Source: an uncultured Alphaproteobacteria bacterium
Lineage (GTDB): Bacteria; Pseudomonadota; Alphaproteobacteria; Rs-D84
DNA: 54,687 nucleotides
Assembly (NCBI GenBank): GCA_905233975.1
Contig: CAJOGD010000008.1
Location: 1 to 54,687 of the forward strand
Direction of reading: 5' to 3'
Shown here: one piece after another, positions 42,904 to 51,181 of the stretch
Layout: every line of letters starts with the position of its first letter
Numbering within the stretch: position 1 is the first letter of the stretch
Position numbers and translations under genes: made by a program
Notes under the pieces: model-generated
Database searches by the model: none
Seen by the model: only the letters and a program-made list of their open reading frames with translations
What the model was told of the DNA's origin: nothing

Positions 42904-43905
42904 ATGAAAAAAATACTTGGTATTGCGGCGGCAACGGCGGCCATGGCCACATCGGCAATGGCGGCAAATATGGAAAATCCATTGTTCTTGCCGGGCGCGA
43001 ATGATGTGTATTCGAAAACAACGTTGGGGGTCATGTATAAAATTACTGATTATACCGATAATCAGGTTCTGCGCGGGCATAGCGGCAGTACGGAATTCCC
43101 AATATGGCGTCCGTCGGAAGAATTGGGCGTTGGTATAACCGACCGGTGGGCGGTGCATTTGATGGCGGGATATACATACGCACCCGACATTAATCGCAAG
43201 GGTTTCCACCTGGGGCGGCTTGGCACGACGTATCGTATTTTGGACAATGCCGAAGGTTTTGTTTGGGATATGTATGGCGATTTCCACCTGGGTGGCGTCG
43301 AAAGAATGAAGGGGAAATTGGTCAGGTCGGCCGTTGATCCAACCAAATTCGTGTTTAATTACGATAACTATTCCAACGGTCGCTGGGGCGCAAATGTTGG
43401 GACCAAGGTCGGATACCGTTGGGACAAACTTACCGCAAGTGGTTTTGTAGAAGTGCTGCGCACATGGGGCAATCATAATAATGAAATTGACATTTCTGTG
43501 TTGGCCGCGACGGGATTGCCGCGGGAATTGTCTGTGAATATTAAATCCACGTGGGAAACCAACGCCGGTGCAAATATATTCTATCAGATGTCCGATGAAC
43601 TTTCGGGCGGCATAGGTTTTACATATAAACATCATGCAACGAATGGGTTGACGGGTATCTATACAGATTTGTCGCACACATCGGCAACGGCACAGGGATA
43701 TGCCAGCACTATCGTAAAAAACTTTAAAGATATGCGCGATCGTTTCGATGAATATGCATTGACTCTTACACTTGCGTATCAATTGTCCGAAGGTGCGCAG
43801 ATTGCATGGTATATCGAAGACACCTATGATACCGGTGCGAAGTTGTCGGCAAACACGACGAATGTTAAAATCGAAAGTGGGTTGCGGTTTAACTTTATGT
43901 TCTAG
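42904..43905 (+). CDS. Outer-membrane beta-barrel protein, 333 aa
   Basis: The ATG at 42904 follows AAGAAAGGAAAA and opens a signal peptide MKKILGIAAATAAMATSAMA. The mature protein is made of alternating amphipathic strands (WAVHLMAGYTYAP, GANVGTKVGYRW, TASGFVEVLRTWG, IGFTYKHHA, LTLAYQLSEG) and ends RFNFMF with a terminal Phe, the usual barrel-assembly signal. I cannot place it in a named porin family. A terminator follows. A longer in-frame start at 42841 is less likely. Confidence 0.8.
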   Translation: MKKILGIAAATAAMATSAMAANMENPLFLPGANDVYSKTTLGVMYKITDYTDNQVLRGHSGSTEFPIWRPSEELGVGITDRWAVHLMAGYTYAPDINRKGFHLGRLGTTYRILDNAEGFVWDMYGDFHLGGVERMKGKLVRSAVDPTKFVFNYDNYSNGRWGANVGTKVGYRWDKLTASGFVEVLRTWGNHNNEIDISVLAATGLPRELSVNIKSTWETNAGANIFYQMSDELSGGIGFTYKHHATNGLTGIYTDLSHTSATAQGYASTIVKNFKDMRDRFDEYALTLTLAYQLSEGAQIAWYIEDTYDTGAKLSANTTNVKIESGLRFNFMF

Positions 43906-43929
43906 GTGGCCGAAAACCGACGAAAACAA

Positions 43930-43957
43930 AAAAACGGATCCGATTGGGTCCGTTTTC
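43930..43957 (+). terminator. Intrinsic terminator after the 333-aa outer-membrane protein
   Basis: AAACGGAtCC-GATT-GGgTCCGTTT followed by TC; A-tract on the other side. Confidence 0.7.
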
Positions 43958-43992
43958 ATATTAAAGTGCTTTTTTTAATGTCAATTTTATGA

Positions 43993-43998
43993 TATAAT
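43993..43998 (+). promoter_or_regulatory. -10 element of the 377-aa outer-membrane protein gene
   Basis: GATATAAT lies 27 bases before the ATG; the -35 region is only T-rich. Confidence 0.5.
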
Positions 43999-44024
43999 AC
44001 CCCCAAGAGAGTGAAGATAAAAGT

Positions 44025-45158
44025 ATGAGGAAGTTTGGGGTTTCCGCCACTTTTCTGGGATTTTGTTTCGGTGCATCGGGCATCGCGGGTGCGGCGTATC
44101 CGGTATATCCATCGGCCCAGGTTCCACTTTACCAGCAACAATATCAACAGCAAATGCAACGCCAAGGAATGTATCCGGCGACGACGGGAACGGTTCAATT
44201 ACCAACGCCAAACGGCACTGTCTTGGTTGCGAATTCCGGTGTCGCGGCACCGGCAACGCGTGTAACGGGCGCATTGCCCCAGGTTGGGTCGGCGGCGACG
44301 GCGGCGGGACGCAAATATTATTTACCGTCTGATTATGACCGTCTTGCCGATAGTGGTTTGTATGTCGGGCTTTCGGTTGCGTATGCCGCAAGTGTAATGG
44401 GGTCGATAAAGGCCGATTATGCCAGTGAACAAGACGCCTATGTCGTACCGGGCGCGTTTGCCGGTGCAGACTTTGCGCATGACACCGTTATGCCACTCCA
44501 GGTTTCGGTTGGTTCGGCGTTAAACAACGATATTCGTGTTGACTTTTCATATACGCGCTATTCGGGATTAAGTTATCCTGACCACGTATATACCGCGGAA
44601 TACACCGGGGCCGCAACGGTTCAGACGTCGGTCGAAGGTGGTGCAATAACCGCAAACACGACGATGTTAAACATCTATTATAACCTTGATTCTTATACCG
44701 GCTATGTGGCGGGCGGATCGTTGCGTCCATACGTTGGTGTTGGGGTTGGTTTGTCGCTGAATACGATTGCGGACTATGTAGTGTACGATGATACGTATTA
44801 CACAATTATCGAAGATCTGGGCACCACGATTAATCATGCGGGGTTGCTGACGGGCATTTCGGATATATACGCATATCACAATGGTGGCACGAACGAACAA
44901 CTTGCGTTCATGGCCGAAGCCGGTATAACAACGGACCTTGGCGGTGGGATAAAGGTCGATTTCTTTGCGCGCTATGCGAACCTTGGGCGTGTCAAGACGT
45001 CGGGCAGTATCGTTTTGTCGCAAATTGAATGGTTGTCCGATGGCCTTGGGAATGAAGTTCAGGCAGATTACGACAGTGTGTTCCACTATACGAATTGGTA
45101 TGAAAGCGGGCGCCTTAGTTTGATTGATGTTGGTATGCGCCTGCGTTTACAGTTCTAA
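44025..45158 (+). CDS. Outer-membrane surface-antigen-like beta-barrel protein, 377 aa
   Basis: Signal peptide of about 23 residues (MRKFGVSATFLGFCFGASGI...), then a Gln/Tyr-rich stretch (LYQQQYQQQMQRQ) and a linker, then a barrel domain from about residue 110: SGLYVGLSVAYAASVMG, IRVDFSYTRYSG, LRPYVGVGVGLSLN, IKVDFFARYANLG, LIDVGMRLRLQF with terminal Phe. The pattern resembles the 8-strand OmpA/surface antigen (Msp4-like) barrels of alphaproteobacteria. It is followed after 31 bases by the 560-aa glycine-rich protein, probably cotranscribed. Confidence 0.8.
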   Translation: MRKFGVSATFLGFCFGASGIAGAAYPVYPSAQVPLYQQQYQQQMQRQGMYPATTGTVQLPTPNGTVLVANSGVAAPATRVTGALPQVGSAATAAGRKYYLPSDYDRLADSGLYVGLSVAYAASVMGSIKADYASEQDAYVVPGAFAGADFAHDTVMPLQVSVGSALNNDIRVDFSYTRYSGLSYPDHVYTAEYTGAATVQTSVEGGAITANTTMLNIYYNLDSYTGYVAGGSLRPYVGVGVGLSLNTIADYVVYDDTYYTIIEDLGTTINHAGLLTGISDIYAYHNGGTNEQLAFMAEAGITTDLGGGIKVDFFARYANLGRVKTSGSIVLSQIEWLSDGLGNEVQADYDSVFHYTNWYESGRLSLIDVGMRLRLQF

Positions 45159-45189
45159 GGTTTTAACAACGGGTTTATTGGGGGGCCGA

Positions 45190-46872
45190 ATGAAGAAAAA
45201 TAATTTTACGATGTTCTGTTCATTACTGGCCGGAATTGCGGTCATGGGCGCGGGCGATGCGTTCGGTGCGATTCGTGCCGGGAACGCCGCGCGAAATTAC
45301 GCCGGTTCGTATAAAAACACCGCCGCATTAGAACAGCAATATTATGATTCCGTTGTGGCCGAACCAGATACGGCGGTCGATATGGATTTACCTGTGCGTG
45401 TTGCGGATAAAAACCTTGCCGAAAAGATAAAGCGTGGCGACGCGGGCACAGATGCCAACTATGATACATTGAATAATTGCGCGATGATTTACCCCGACGG
45501 CGAATTCGTTTGGGACCGGCCGACCATGGGGCGCGGTGTTGGTGGCAAACCGACATGTGTCGCGGTGGTTGAAATGCGTGTACTGGGCGCGAATGGTGCG
45601 TATGAATATACAACTGTGGCGCGCGGGAAATTGGCGGCAGGCGAAACAATAAATTGCAATATATCGGCGTTTCCGTCCTCTTCTTATTTGCCGGACGTGG
45701 CGCGTGTGACATTCCCGGCGGACCAAAAGCCGACACGTGAAGATGTTATCCGCGTTATGAACGAAGAACAAAAAGATAAAGCGGGTCTTAAAATTGCGGC
45801 CGGCGCGGTGGCGGCCGGTTTGGCGGGCAACATGGTCGGGGCATCGGCCCCGGGCAATGACGGGCTTTTCGGGACAAATCCGGAAAAGTTAAAATCGACA
45901 CTTGGTGGCGCACTGATTGGCGCGGCATTAATGACGGCAAGCACGTATTCCGGCAAAGTCGCCGGCGATGTGATTTTGCACACAGGTATAAATGCGGCCG
46001 CGGGCGGCGTTATCGGCAACATGATGGCGACCGGCGATTCGATCTTGCGGGTTCAGAAATGTAATGACGGCGGTCGCGAAACGACATGCCTTTGGGGGAC
46101 CATCACCAACACCGAAGATGCCGATGTCGGCGACAATGTATATTACAGCCCCAGCGGTTCCGGCACAACCGTCGTATGCGATGAAAATAATGAAAAATGT
46201 ACGGTCAATAATGGATTGATATTGAACTATATTTACCACAAAGAAACCGGCAAGGAAATTAAACCCGAAGATTTCGCGGGCCAACCGTATCACGTATATC
46301 TTTCCGGCAAGGCGGATGCATACAGGTTTAACAAAGAAACGCATACCATCGAACCGGTCCAAGGCACCGAAGATGAATATTACTATCGTGCCAAGGTCGC
46401 AAAACGGGCCGGCGCGCCAATACCGGCGGTTATTGTCGGATTCGAAGACGATTCGGCATTTGGCACAAAAGTTGCCGATTGGAACCAATGGAAAAGTGCG
46501 CACAAATCGGACGCGAAAATATGTCGTCGTGATGGCGCGGGCAATCCAATGGATTGCAAATTGACGGATCCCGATGGCGAACCATATACAATTGAAGATT
46601 TTAACCCATTAAAAATGGACGCGGACGACGGTGGCGTTGTTGACATTTCGAACAAGGCGCGCCTGGGGTCAACATTAAAGGGTGCCGGGGTCGGTGGCGC
46701 ACTGGGTGGATTTTCCGGATACCAAGGCGCACAAAAAGATATCGAAGAACGGTTCGTAGAGGCAACGCGCGAATATAATGATTCACTTGAAAAAATATAT
46801 TGCGGCACCGGCAAAAAGTTCCTGTCATTCTATAACGATGTCGCAAACGTCCCGGCAATGAAGAAAAATTAA
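45190..46872 (+). CDS. Exported glycine-zipper-containing protein, 560 aa
   Basis: Not recognised. The ATG at 45190 follows GGGGGG and opens a signal peptide (MKKNNFTMFCSLLAGIAVMG, ending near DAFG). Three Gly/Ala-rich hydrophobic segments look like glycine zippers: AAGAVAAGLAGNMVGASAPG (about 206-225), LGGALIGAALMTAS (about 238-251) and GAGVGGALGGFSGYQGA (about 498-514), and a fourth is GINAAAGGVIGNMM. Between them is a soluble region with a few cysteines. Glycine zippers drive membrane insertion or oligomerisation, as in envelope proteins and secreted toxins; no specific role can be given. A strong terminator follows. Confidence 0.7.
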   Translation: MKKNNFTMFCSLLAGIAVMGAGDAFGAIRAGNAARNYAGSYKNTAALEQQYYDSVVAEPDTAVDMDLPVRVADKNLAEKIKRGDAGTDANYDTLNNCAMIYPDGEFVWDRPTMGRGVGGKPTCVAVVEMRVLGANGAYEYTTVARGKLAAGETINCNISAFPSSSYLPDVARVTFPADQKPTREDVIRVMNEEQKDKAGLKIAAGAVAAGLAGNMVGASAPGNDGLFGTNPEKLKSTLGGALIGAALMTASTYSGKVAGDVILHTGINAAAGGVIGNMMATGDSILRVQKCNDGGRETTCLWGTITNTEDADVGDNVYYSPSGSGTTVVCDENNEKCTVNNGLILNYIYHKETGKEIKPEDFAGQPYHVYLSGKADAYRFNKETHTIEPVQGTEDEYYYRAKVAKRAGAPIPAVIVGFEDDSAFGTKVADWNQWKSAHKSDAKICRRDGAGNPMDCKLTDPDGEPYTIEDFNPLKMDADDGGVVDISNKARLGSTLKGAGVGGALGGFSGYQGAQKDIEERFVEATREYNDSLEKIYCGTGKKFLSFYNDVANVPAMKKN

Positions 46873-46876
46873 TCTG

Positions 46877-46906
46877 TGCGGGTGCGATTATCGCACCCGT
46901 TTTTTT
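46877..46906 (+). terminator. Intrinsic terminator after the 560-aa gene
   Basis: CGGGTGCGA/TCGCACCCG stem then TTTTTTT; insulates RNA copy D. Confidence 0.88.
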
Positions 46907-46927
46907 ACTGTCTGTAAAAATATACTC

Positions 46928-46957
46928 TTGACTATGCTTGTCGTATTTTGATAGAAT
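46928..46957 (+). promoter_or_regulatory. Promoter of RNA copy D
   Basis: TTGACT, 18-base spacer, TAGAAT; predicted start near 46964. Confidence 0.8.
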
Positions 46958-46963
46958 AAAAAT

Positions 46964-47194
46964 TGAATCAGATGGGAATCTGGTTCGGGGCTGTCGAAAG
47001 CCCATACAAAGCCGGCACAAAATTGTCGTAATCCGCGTGTTAATTCGCAAAATCCCCGATATTTTGTGCCGTAATCTTGGCATTACCCCGATTTGGTTGG
47101 GGTGCCTATGGAGTATATGTAAAGGCCATGGGAATCAATGCTTTGTATGATTTTCGAACACCCCGACCGCTTGATTTTCATTGCGGTGGTTTTT
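46964..47194 (+). ncRNA. Structured RNA family 1, copy D
   Basis: About 231 nt. Helices: CAGAT/ATCTG; TCGGGG/CCCCGA; TCGAAA/TTTCGA; CATACAAAGC/GCTTTGTATG (10 bp, fully different from copies A-C); GGCACAAAAT/ATTTTGTGCC; CCCCGA/TTGGGG followed by GGGGTGCC; CTATGG/CCATGG; terminator ACCGC/GCGGT then TTTTT. TCGTAATCC is conserved in the inner loop. The paralogue at 47393 follows after a composite palindrome. Confidence 0.82.
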
Positions 47195-47199
47195 AATGT

Positions 47200-47362
47200 C
47201 GTCATTCCGCTGAAAATTTGTATGCGAGAACGAGCGTAAGCGAAGTTCAAACAACTACAAATTTGCGCGCAGGCAATAAGCCGAGCGAAACCGGAATCCC
47301 GTCGGAGCCGTCGTGGGGCAATTCTCAGGAAAGCCTGAGGAGATCCCGGCTTTCGCCGGGAT
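47200..47362. repeat. Composite palindromic repeat with a third 51-bp mini-element
   Basis: GTCATTCCGCTG... opens the hairpin, the 51-bp element interrupts it, and CCGGAATCCC closes it. A second hairpin CCCGGC-TTTC-GCCGGGATGACG ends the unit just before the ribosome binding site. Confidence 0.7.
47214..47264. mobile_element. 51-bp miniature inverted-repeat element, third copy
   Basis: AAATTTGTA/TACAAATTT ends, core identical or nearly so to the copy at 36420. Confidence 0.65.
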
Positions 47363-47392
47363 GACGAGAAAGGAAATAAAAAGGAGAGCGAT

Positions 47393-48466
47393 ATGCATTT
47401 GAAAAAGTTTTTGGTGTTCGGGTTGATTGCGGCGGTGTTGCCGGCGGTGGCAGAGGAAGCGGCGGACCGCAAAACGGCGACGTCGTTAAAATATGTCGAA
47501 CATGAATTGGACACGCGTCAGGATAAATTTACCGCGGAACAAAACAAAGCTATGGAATATACCGATTCGGCCGGAGATGTGCAGAAACGCGCCGTAAAAT
47601 CTGATTTGGGCAGCGATACGTCCGACACATCATTACCAATGGTTGGTGGTGTGAATACTAAACTTGCCACGAAACAGGACGACATTGCCGCAATCAACGA
47701 TCATACCGCCGTCACATACACCGGAACGGCCGGAACAATCGGCGCCAAGGGAATTTATCAGGCGACCGAATCGTATGCCGCCCAATCCGATAACCTGATT
47801 GACGCAAAAACATTCAATGCCGCAATTAAAAATGGACTTGATAGTGAATTTATCTGTTCAGAATATAAACCCGATACAAATCTTTGCTGGGTTTATTCGA
47901 TACATAATAATGGAATGCTGAAACAATACGTTTCGGCCACCGGCACCGGCGTGCAAGACGGCACACCAACGCCAACGAATCCGATTGATCCCGTTTTCTA
48001 TCGCCAGGGCGATATGGTATTACGCAAAGTCGGTGACTATGCCGATTCATACGACGCAACAACGCACAAAATCACAAGAAATGTTGGGGTAAAGGTGCTG
48101 GATGGCACAGAAGGGTGGTCGTCGAGTTCTGGAACAAGCGAGTCAAGTTTTTATGCGTATTCGGACAGTGCTATTTCTGGGCGAAAAATTGGTGCAACGG
48201 GGGCACTTGTTTCGCATTTTGAAGTTTTGACATCTAGTATTATAGGGACAACAGGTAAGTGTTTTTTGGGCGTATCAACACAACGTATCAACTTTACGAT
48301 TGCTCCTGCTTTGGCAAATTCTGTTCCTGCTTTCAAACAATGGCTTGCAGACCAATACGCAGCAGGCACACCTGTAATCGTAATATACCCACTTGCAACA
48401 CCGGTTGAAGAAGATTGGACCGAAACAACATATAACGAAAACGTCTATATCCCCCAGAATCAATAA
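47393..48466 (+). CDS. Secreted repeat-family protein, 357 aa
   Basis: Signal peptide MHLKKFLVFGLIAAVLPAVA and the shared module to about residue 175. The specific region starts QYVSATGTGVQDGTPTPTNP and shares RQGDMVLRKVGDYADSYDAT with the 41244 paralogue, then diverges completely in about 80 residues (GTSESSFYAYSDSA...) and rejoins at the YPLATPVEEDWTETTYNENV tail ending YIPQNQ. This is a mosaic pattern. AAAGGAGAGCG precedes the ATG. Downstream bases resemble those after the 41244 gene (AACGGTACRTCGCG), so the duplicated unit extends past the stop codon. Confidence 0.8.
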   Translation: MHLKKFLVFGLIAAVLPAVAEEAADRKTATSLKYVEHELDTRQDKFTAEQNKAMEYTDSAGDVQKRAVKSDLGSDTSDTSLPMVGGVNTKLATKQDDIAAINDHTAVTYTGTAGTIGAKGIYQATESYAAQSDNLIDAKTFNAAIKNGLDSEFICSEYKPDTNLCWVYSIHNNGMLKQYVSATGTGVQDGTPTPTNPIDPVFYRQGDMVLRKVGDYADSYDATTHKITRNVGVKVLDGTEGWSSSSGTSESSFYAYSDSAISGRKIGATGALVSHFEVLTSSIIGTTGKCFLGVSTQRINFTIAPALANSVPAFKQWLADQYAAGTPVIVIYPLATPVEEDWTETTYNENVYIPQNQ

Positions 48467-48490
48467 CGGTACGTCGCGTTTTATTCTCGT

Positions 48491-48690
48491 CACCCCGCGC
48501 TATCGGGCCCCGCGCAAAACAAGGTTTTGCGTAGGTGATTTCATGCGGGGGCTCCTAAGTGTTGCAAAGAGCCGTCATACCGCGCCTGACGCGGTATCTC
48601 CTTAGGCTTTTCTGAGAATTACCCCGCGACGGTTCCGACGAGATACCGCTTGACGGCTTTTTTGTGGGATCTGATATCGCGGTATGACGT
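48491..48690. repeat. Palindromic repeat cluster before lgt
   Basis: A nested palindrome GTCACCCCGC.../ATGCGGGGG (48491-48557) with inner GCAAAAC/GTTTTGC, a short hairpin ACCGCG-CCTGA-CGCGGT (about 48581), and half-units ending in GCGGTATGACG near 48686. No gene in this stretch. Confidence 0.65.
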
Positions 48691-49490
48691 TATTTGTGGG
48701 CGCGATGCAGGGCGATTGCGAAAAATGTCGCCCCGGCAATAAATAAAATTCCGGACAATAACTGGCCCATTGTTAAACCCCAACTGGTCAGGAAACCGAT
48801 TTGTGCGTCGGGCGCGCGGAACAATTCGCATATAATCCGAAACACCGCATAGAACATCGCCATCGCGCCGCACAATGCGCCCGGATATTTCCGCAAATTT
48901 GTGAACCAATACAAACAGCACATAATCGCGAACAGCAATACGCCTTCGGTTGCGGCCTCGTAAAGTGGACTTGCGTGGCGGGGCACGTCGGAAACGCCGC
49001 GAAAAAACACGCCGATTGCAGAATCCGTCGGCCGGCCCATGATTTCAATATTTATGAAATTCGCAATGCGGCCAAAGAAAAATCCAATCGGCGCAACCAG
49101 TGCTATCAGGTCCAAAACCTGTAATGTACGGCGCCAACTTTTCGCGAATATAAACGCCGCAACCAAAACACCAATCAGGCCGCCATGGAAACTCATGCCG
49201 CCATGCCACACCGCAAGAACATCGAGTGGATGCGACAAAAAGTACGACAGGTTGTAAAACAAAACATACCCCAATCGCCCGCCAATAATCACGCCCAATA
49301 TGACCGCGGTCAGCAAATCATCAAGCCCCTTGCGCGAAAGGTCCAATTCCGCGTATCGCGACCGCCCGATTTTCCACAGTATCCAATACCCCGAAATAAA
49401 GGCGATAATATACGCAATCGCATACCATCGCACCGGAAAACCGGCAACCGAAAAAGCAACAGGCGAAATCGGGTTCAATACAATGGACAA
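48690..49490 (-). CDS. lgt: Prolipoprotein diacylglyceryl transferase
   Basis: 266 aa, multi-pass inner-membrane enzyme that attaches diacylglycerol to the lipobox cysteine of prolipoproteins, the first step for lipoproteins such as LptE. Family motifs: GGMSFHGGLIG, GRIANFIN (usual GRxGNFxN) and HASPLYEA. The start is a TTG at 49490, decided by AGGAG nine bases upstream and by fit to the family N-terminus. It follows a small hypothetical gene by 2 bases, so expression is probably coupled. Confidence 0.92.
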   Translation of the reverse strand: MSIVLNPISPVAFSVAGFPVRWYAIAYIIAFISGYWILWKIGRSRYAELDLSRKGLDDLLTAVILGVIIGGRLGYVLFYNLSYFLSHPLDVLAVWHGGMSFHGGLIGVLVAAFIFAKSWRRTLQVLDLIALVAPIGFFFGRIANFINIEIMGRPTDSAIGVFFRGVSDVPRHASPLYEAATEGVLLFAIMCCLYWFTNLRKYPGALCGAMAMFYAVFRIICELFRAPDAQIGFLTSWGLTMGQLLSGILFIAGATFFAIALHRAHK

Positions 49491-49492
49491 TT

Positions 49493-50056
49493 TTAATGTC
49501 TCCTAAGGTGCCGGAACAATCCCCTGCAGGTTGCGACTAAATCTTTGTGGGCTTTACTTTTCTTGTCAAGATAGCCGTAATACGCATCGAACAACTTTTT
49601 AAGTTCGGTTATTTGCTCTTTATCGGCTTTCTCGATTTTTGCATTTTCAGATAACTTTTTAGATACCAATTTGTTTAGCGCATCGGCGTCTTGTTGCAAT
49701 ATATTGTATGCGACCTCCCTCAATAGTTCTTGCCATTCTGCAATCATGGCGGCATGAGCAGTTTTTTTCACGTCAAGGTATGGCAACATTTTAAGAAACA
49801 TCGCATGAAAGTGTGCAATACTCTTTCTTTCGGCCGCGGTAAAAGTTATTTCATCATTGGCGTCTTTATTTTTTTCTGGCGCCTGTTCGCGGGCCTGTCT
49901 TCTTTTTTCCTTTAACAAATCATTGAATGCGGCCGCCTTTAGTCGTAAGACATTGCTTACGTCGTCATCGGGCGTAGGTTGTCTTAAGTCTGCGCCACGC
50001 GCTTCACCTGTTTTTCTGTGTTTATGATTGTTTGCTGGATTTCTAGAACTTGGCAT
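49493..50056 (-). CDS. Hypothetical charged helical protein, 187 aa
   Basis: Not recognised. It begins MPSSRNPANNHKHRKTGEAR, is soluble, Lys/Glu/Ala-rich and mostly helical with a likely coiled coil at about residues 120-165 (LNKLVSKKLSENAKIEKADK). AAGGAATATT precedes the ATG. It ends 2 bases before the lgt start, with the lgt ribosome binding site inside its last codons. Confidence 0.65.
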   Translation of the reverse strand: MPSSRNPANNHKHRKTGEARGADLRQPTPDDDVSNVLRLKAAAFNDLLKEKRRQAREQAPEKNKDANDEITFTAAERKSIAHFHAMFLKMLPYLDVKKTAHAAMIAEWQELLREVAYNILQQDADALNKLVSKKLSENAKIEKADKEQITELKKLFDAYYGYLDKKSKAHKDLVATCRGLFRHLRRH

Positions 50057-50104
50057 TTCTAATATTCCTTTTTTTTATTCCTTGAAACTTTTTCTGTATT
50101 GTAC

Positions 50105-50110
50105 TATATA
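50105..50110 (+). promoter_or_regulatory. -10 element of the BI-1 family gene
   Basis: TTGAAA at 50082-50087, 17-base spacer, TATATA at 50105-50110. Confidence 0.6.
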
Positions 50111-50136
50111 TCTATCAGATAACAAGGAGAAAAATT

Positions 50137-50862
50137 ATGCCAGTGAAAAAAACACCTGTGCGCAGGGCGGTAAAGGTCGCCGAAAAAAACGGCGGAATTG
50201 ATGTGTATTTGAAAAAGATTTTCACGCTGATGTTTGGCGCGGTCGCGGTTAGTGCGCTTACCACCTTCATCACGATTTACCTTGGCGGAATCCGCTTGTT
50301 GGTGTCCGCCGGCGGAATGACACCGTTTTTCTATATCATGCTGTTTGGCGGGCTTGCGCTTGCCATCTGGGCCCAGGCACGCGCGTTTTCGTTGCGTCCG
50401 ACGGCCGCGGCGATACTGTTGTTTATATATGCCGTTATGATTGGCTTTGTCCTTACGCCGATGATTTGGGGCGGGCTTGCGGTGAATCCGGCGTCGATAC
50501 TGTGGGCGTTTATAATCGCCGCGATAATGTTTGCCTGTATGGCGATGTTCGGATACAAAACGGCCAAGAACCTGTCGTTTTTGGGCATATTCCTTATGAT
50601 GGGAATGATTGGTTTAATACTGGTCGGCATTGTGTCGATGATTTGGTCGATTGGCGGCACGTTTTCAACGGTGGTCTGCGCGATTGGCGTTTTGGTGTTC
50701 GCACTGTTCACCGCGTATGATATGCAGAATTTAAAGAACGAGTACAATGTGCTGGGCAATGATATGCAAAAAGACCAACTTGCGGTCCTTGGCGCGTTGC
50801 ACCTGTATATATCGTTTATCGCGATTTTCCAATATTTGTTGGGATTGCTGAACCGGAATTAA
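50137..50862 (+). CDS. Bax inhibitor-1 (BI-1/YbhL/YccA) family membrane protein
   Basis: 241 aa with seven hydrophobic segments (about residues 28-48, 60-80, 88-108, 115-137, 145-170, 175-195, 215-238). TAYDMQNLKNEY and the preceding CAIGVLVFALF are the BI-1 family signature region. Members are inner-membrane proteins; some conduct calcium, others affect FtsH. The bacterial role here is not known. AAGGAGAAAAA precedes the ATG. The small ferredoxin gene follows after 25 bases, perhaps cotranscribed. Confidence 0.85.
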   Translation: MPVKKTPVRRAVKVAEKNGGIDVYLKKIFTLMFGAVAVSALTTFITIYLGGIRLLVSAGGMTPFFYIMLFGGLALAIWAQARAFSLRPTAAAILLFIYAVMIGFVLTPMIWGGLAVNPASILWAFIIAAIMFACMAMFGYKTAKNLSFLGIFLMMGMIGLILVGIVSMIWSIGGTFSTVVCAIGVLVFALFTAYDMQNLKNEYNVLGNDMQKDQLAVLGALHLYISFIAIFQYLLGLLNRN

Positions 50863-50887
50863 TAACAAAAAAGTATAGGAGTAAAAA

Positions 50888-51067
50888 ATGATCTATAAAA
50901 TCAATAAAGCCAGTTGCGTTGGGTGCTGCACCTGCATGCAGATGTGTCAGAATGGCGCGATAAAGGTTGACACCGACGGCAAATGCGTAATCGATCCAAA
51001 GGCATGCCAATCTTGCGGCGCGTGCGTATCGGCATGCCCGATGACGGCGATTGTATCGGAACAATAG
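50888..51067 (+). CDS. Small 2[4Fe-4S] ferredoxin, 59 aa
   Basis: Two cysteine clusters of the CxxCxxCxxxC type: Cys10, 13, 16, 20 and Cys40, 43, 46, 50. The second ends CP as usual; the first ends CQ. Extra cysteines at 14 and 33. Such ferredoxins carry electrons in anaerobic metabolism, which fits the class III nucleotide reductase in this window. AGGAG precedes the ATG, and a terminator follows. Confidence 0.92.
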   Translation: MIYKINKASCVGCCTCMQMCQNGAIKVDTDGKCVIDPKACQSCGACVSACPMTAIVSEQ

Positions 51068-51084
51068 GGTCGCTTTGATGTTTT

Positions 51085-51108
51085 TCGGGGGCATTGCCCC
51101 CATTTTTA
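51085..51108 (+). terminator. Intrinsic terminator after the ferredoxin gene
   Basis: GGGGGC-ATT-GCCCCC followed by ATTTTTATT. Confidence 0.82.
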
Positions 51109-51181
51109 TTGCTGAAAACTGTTGCAAAATACGGAATAAAAGATAATACTTAGGCAAGAATTAAACAAAGGGGTGTGAATT

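Noticed and set aside
42883-43959. 358-codon minus-strand frame opposite the outer-membrane protein gene.
   Set aside because: The plus strand has a signal peptide, a ribosome binding site and a barrel pattern; the minus frame has none and overlaps the terminator.
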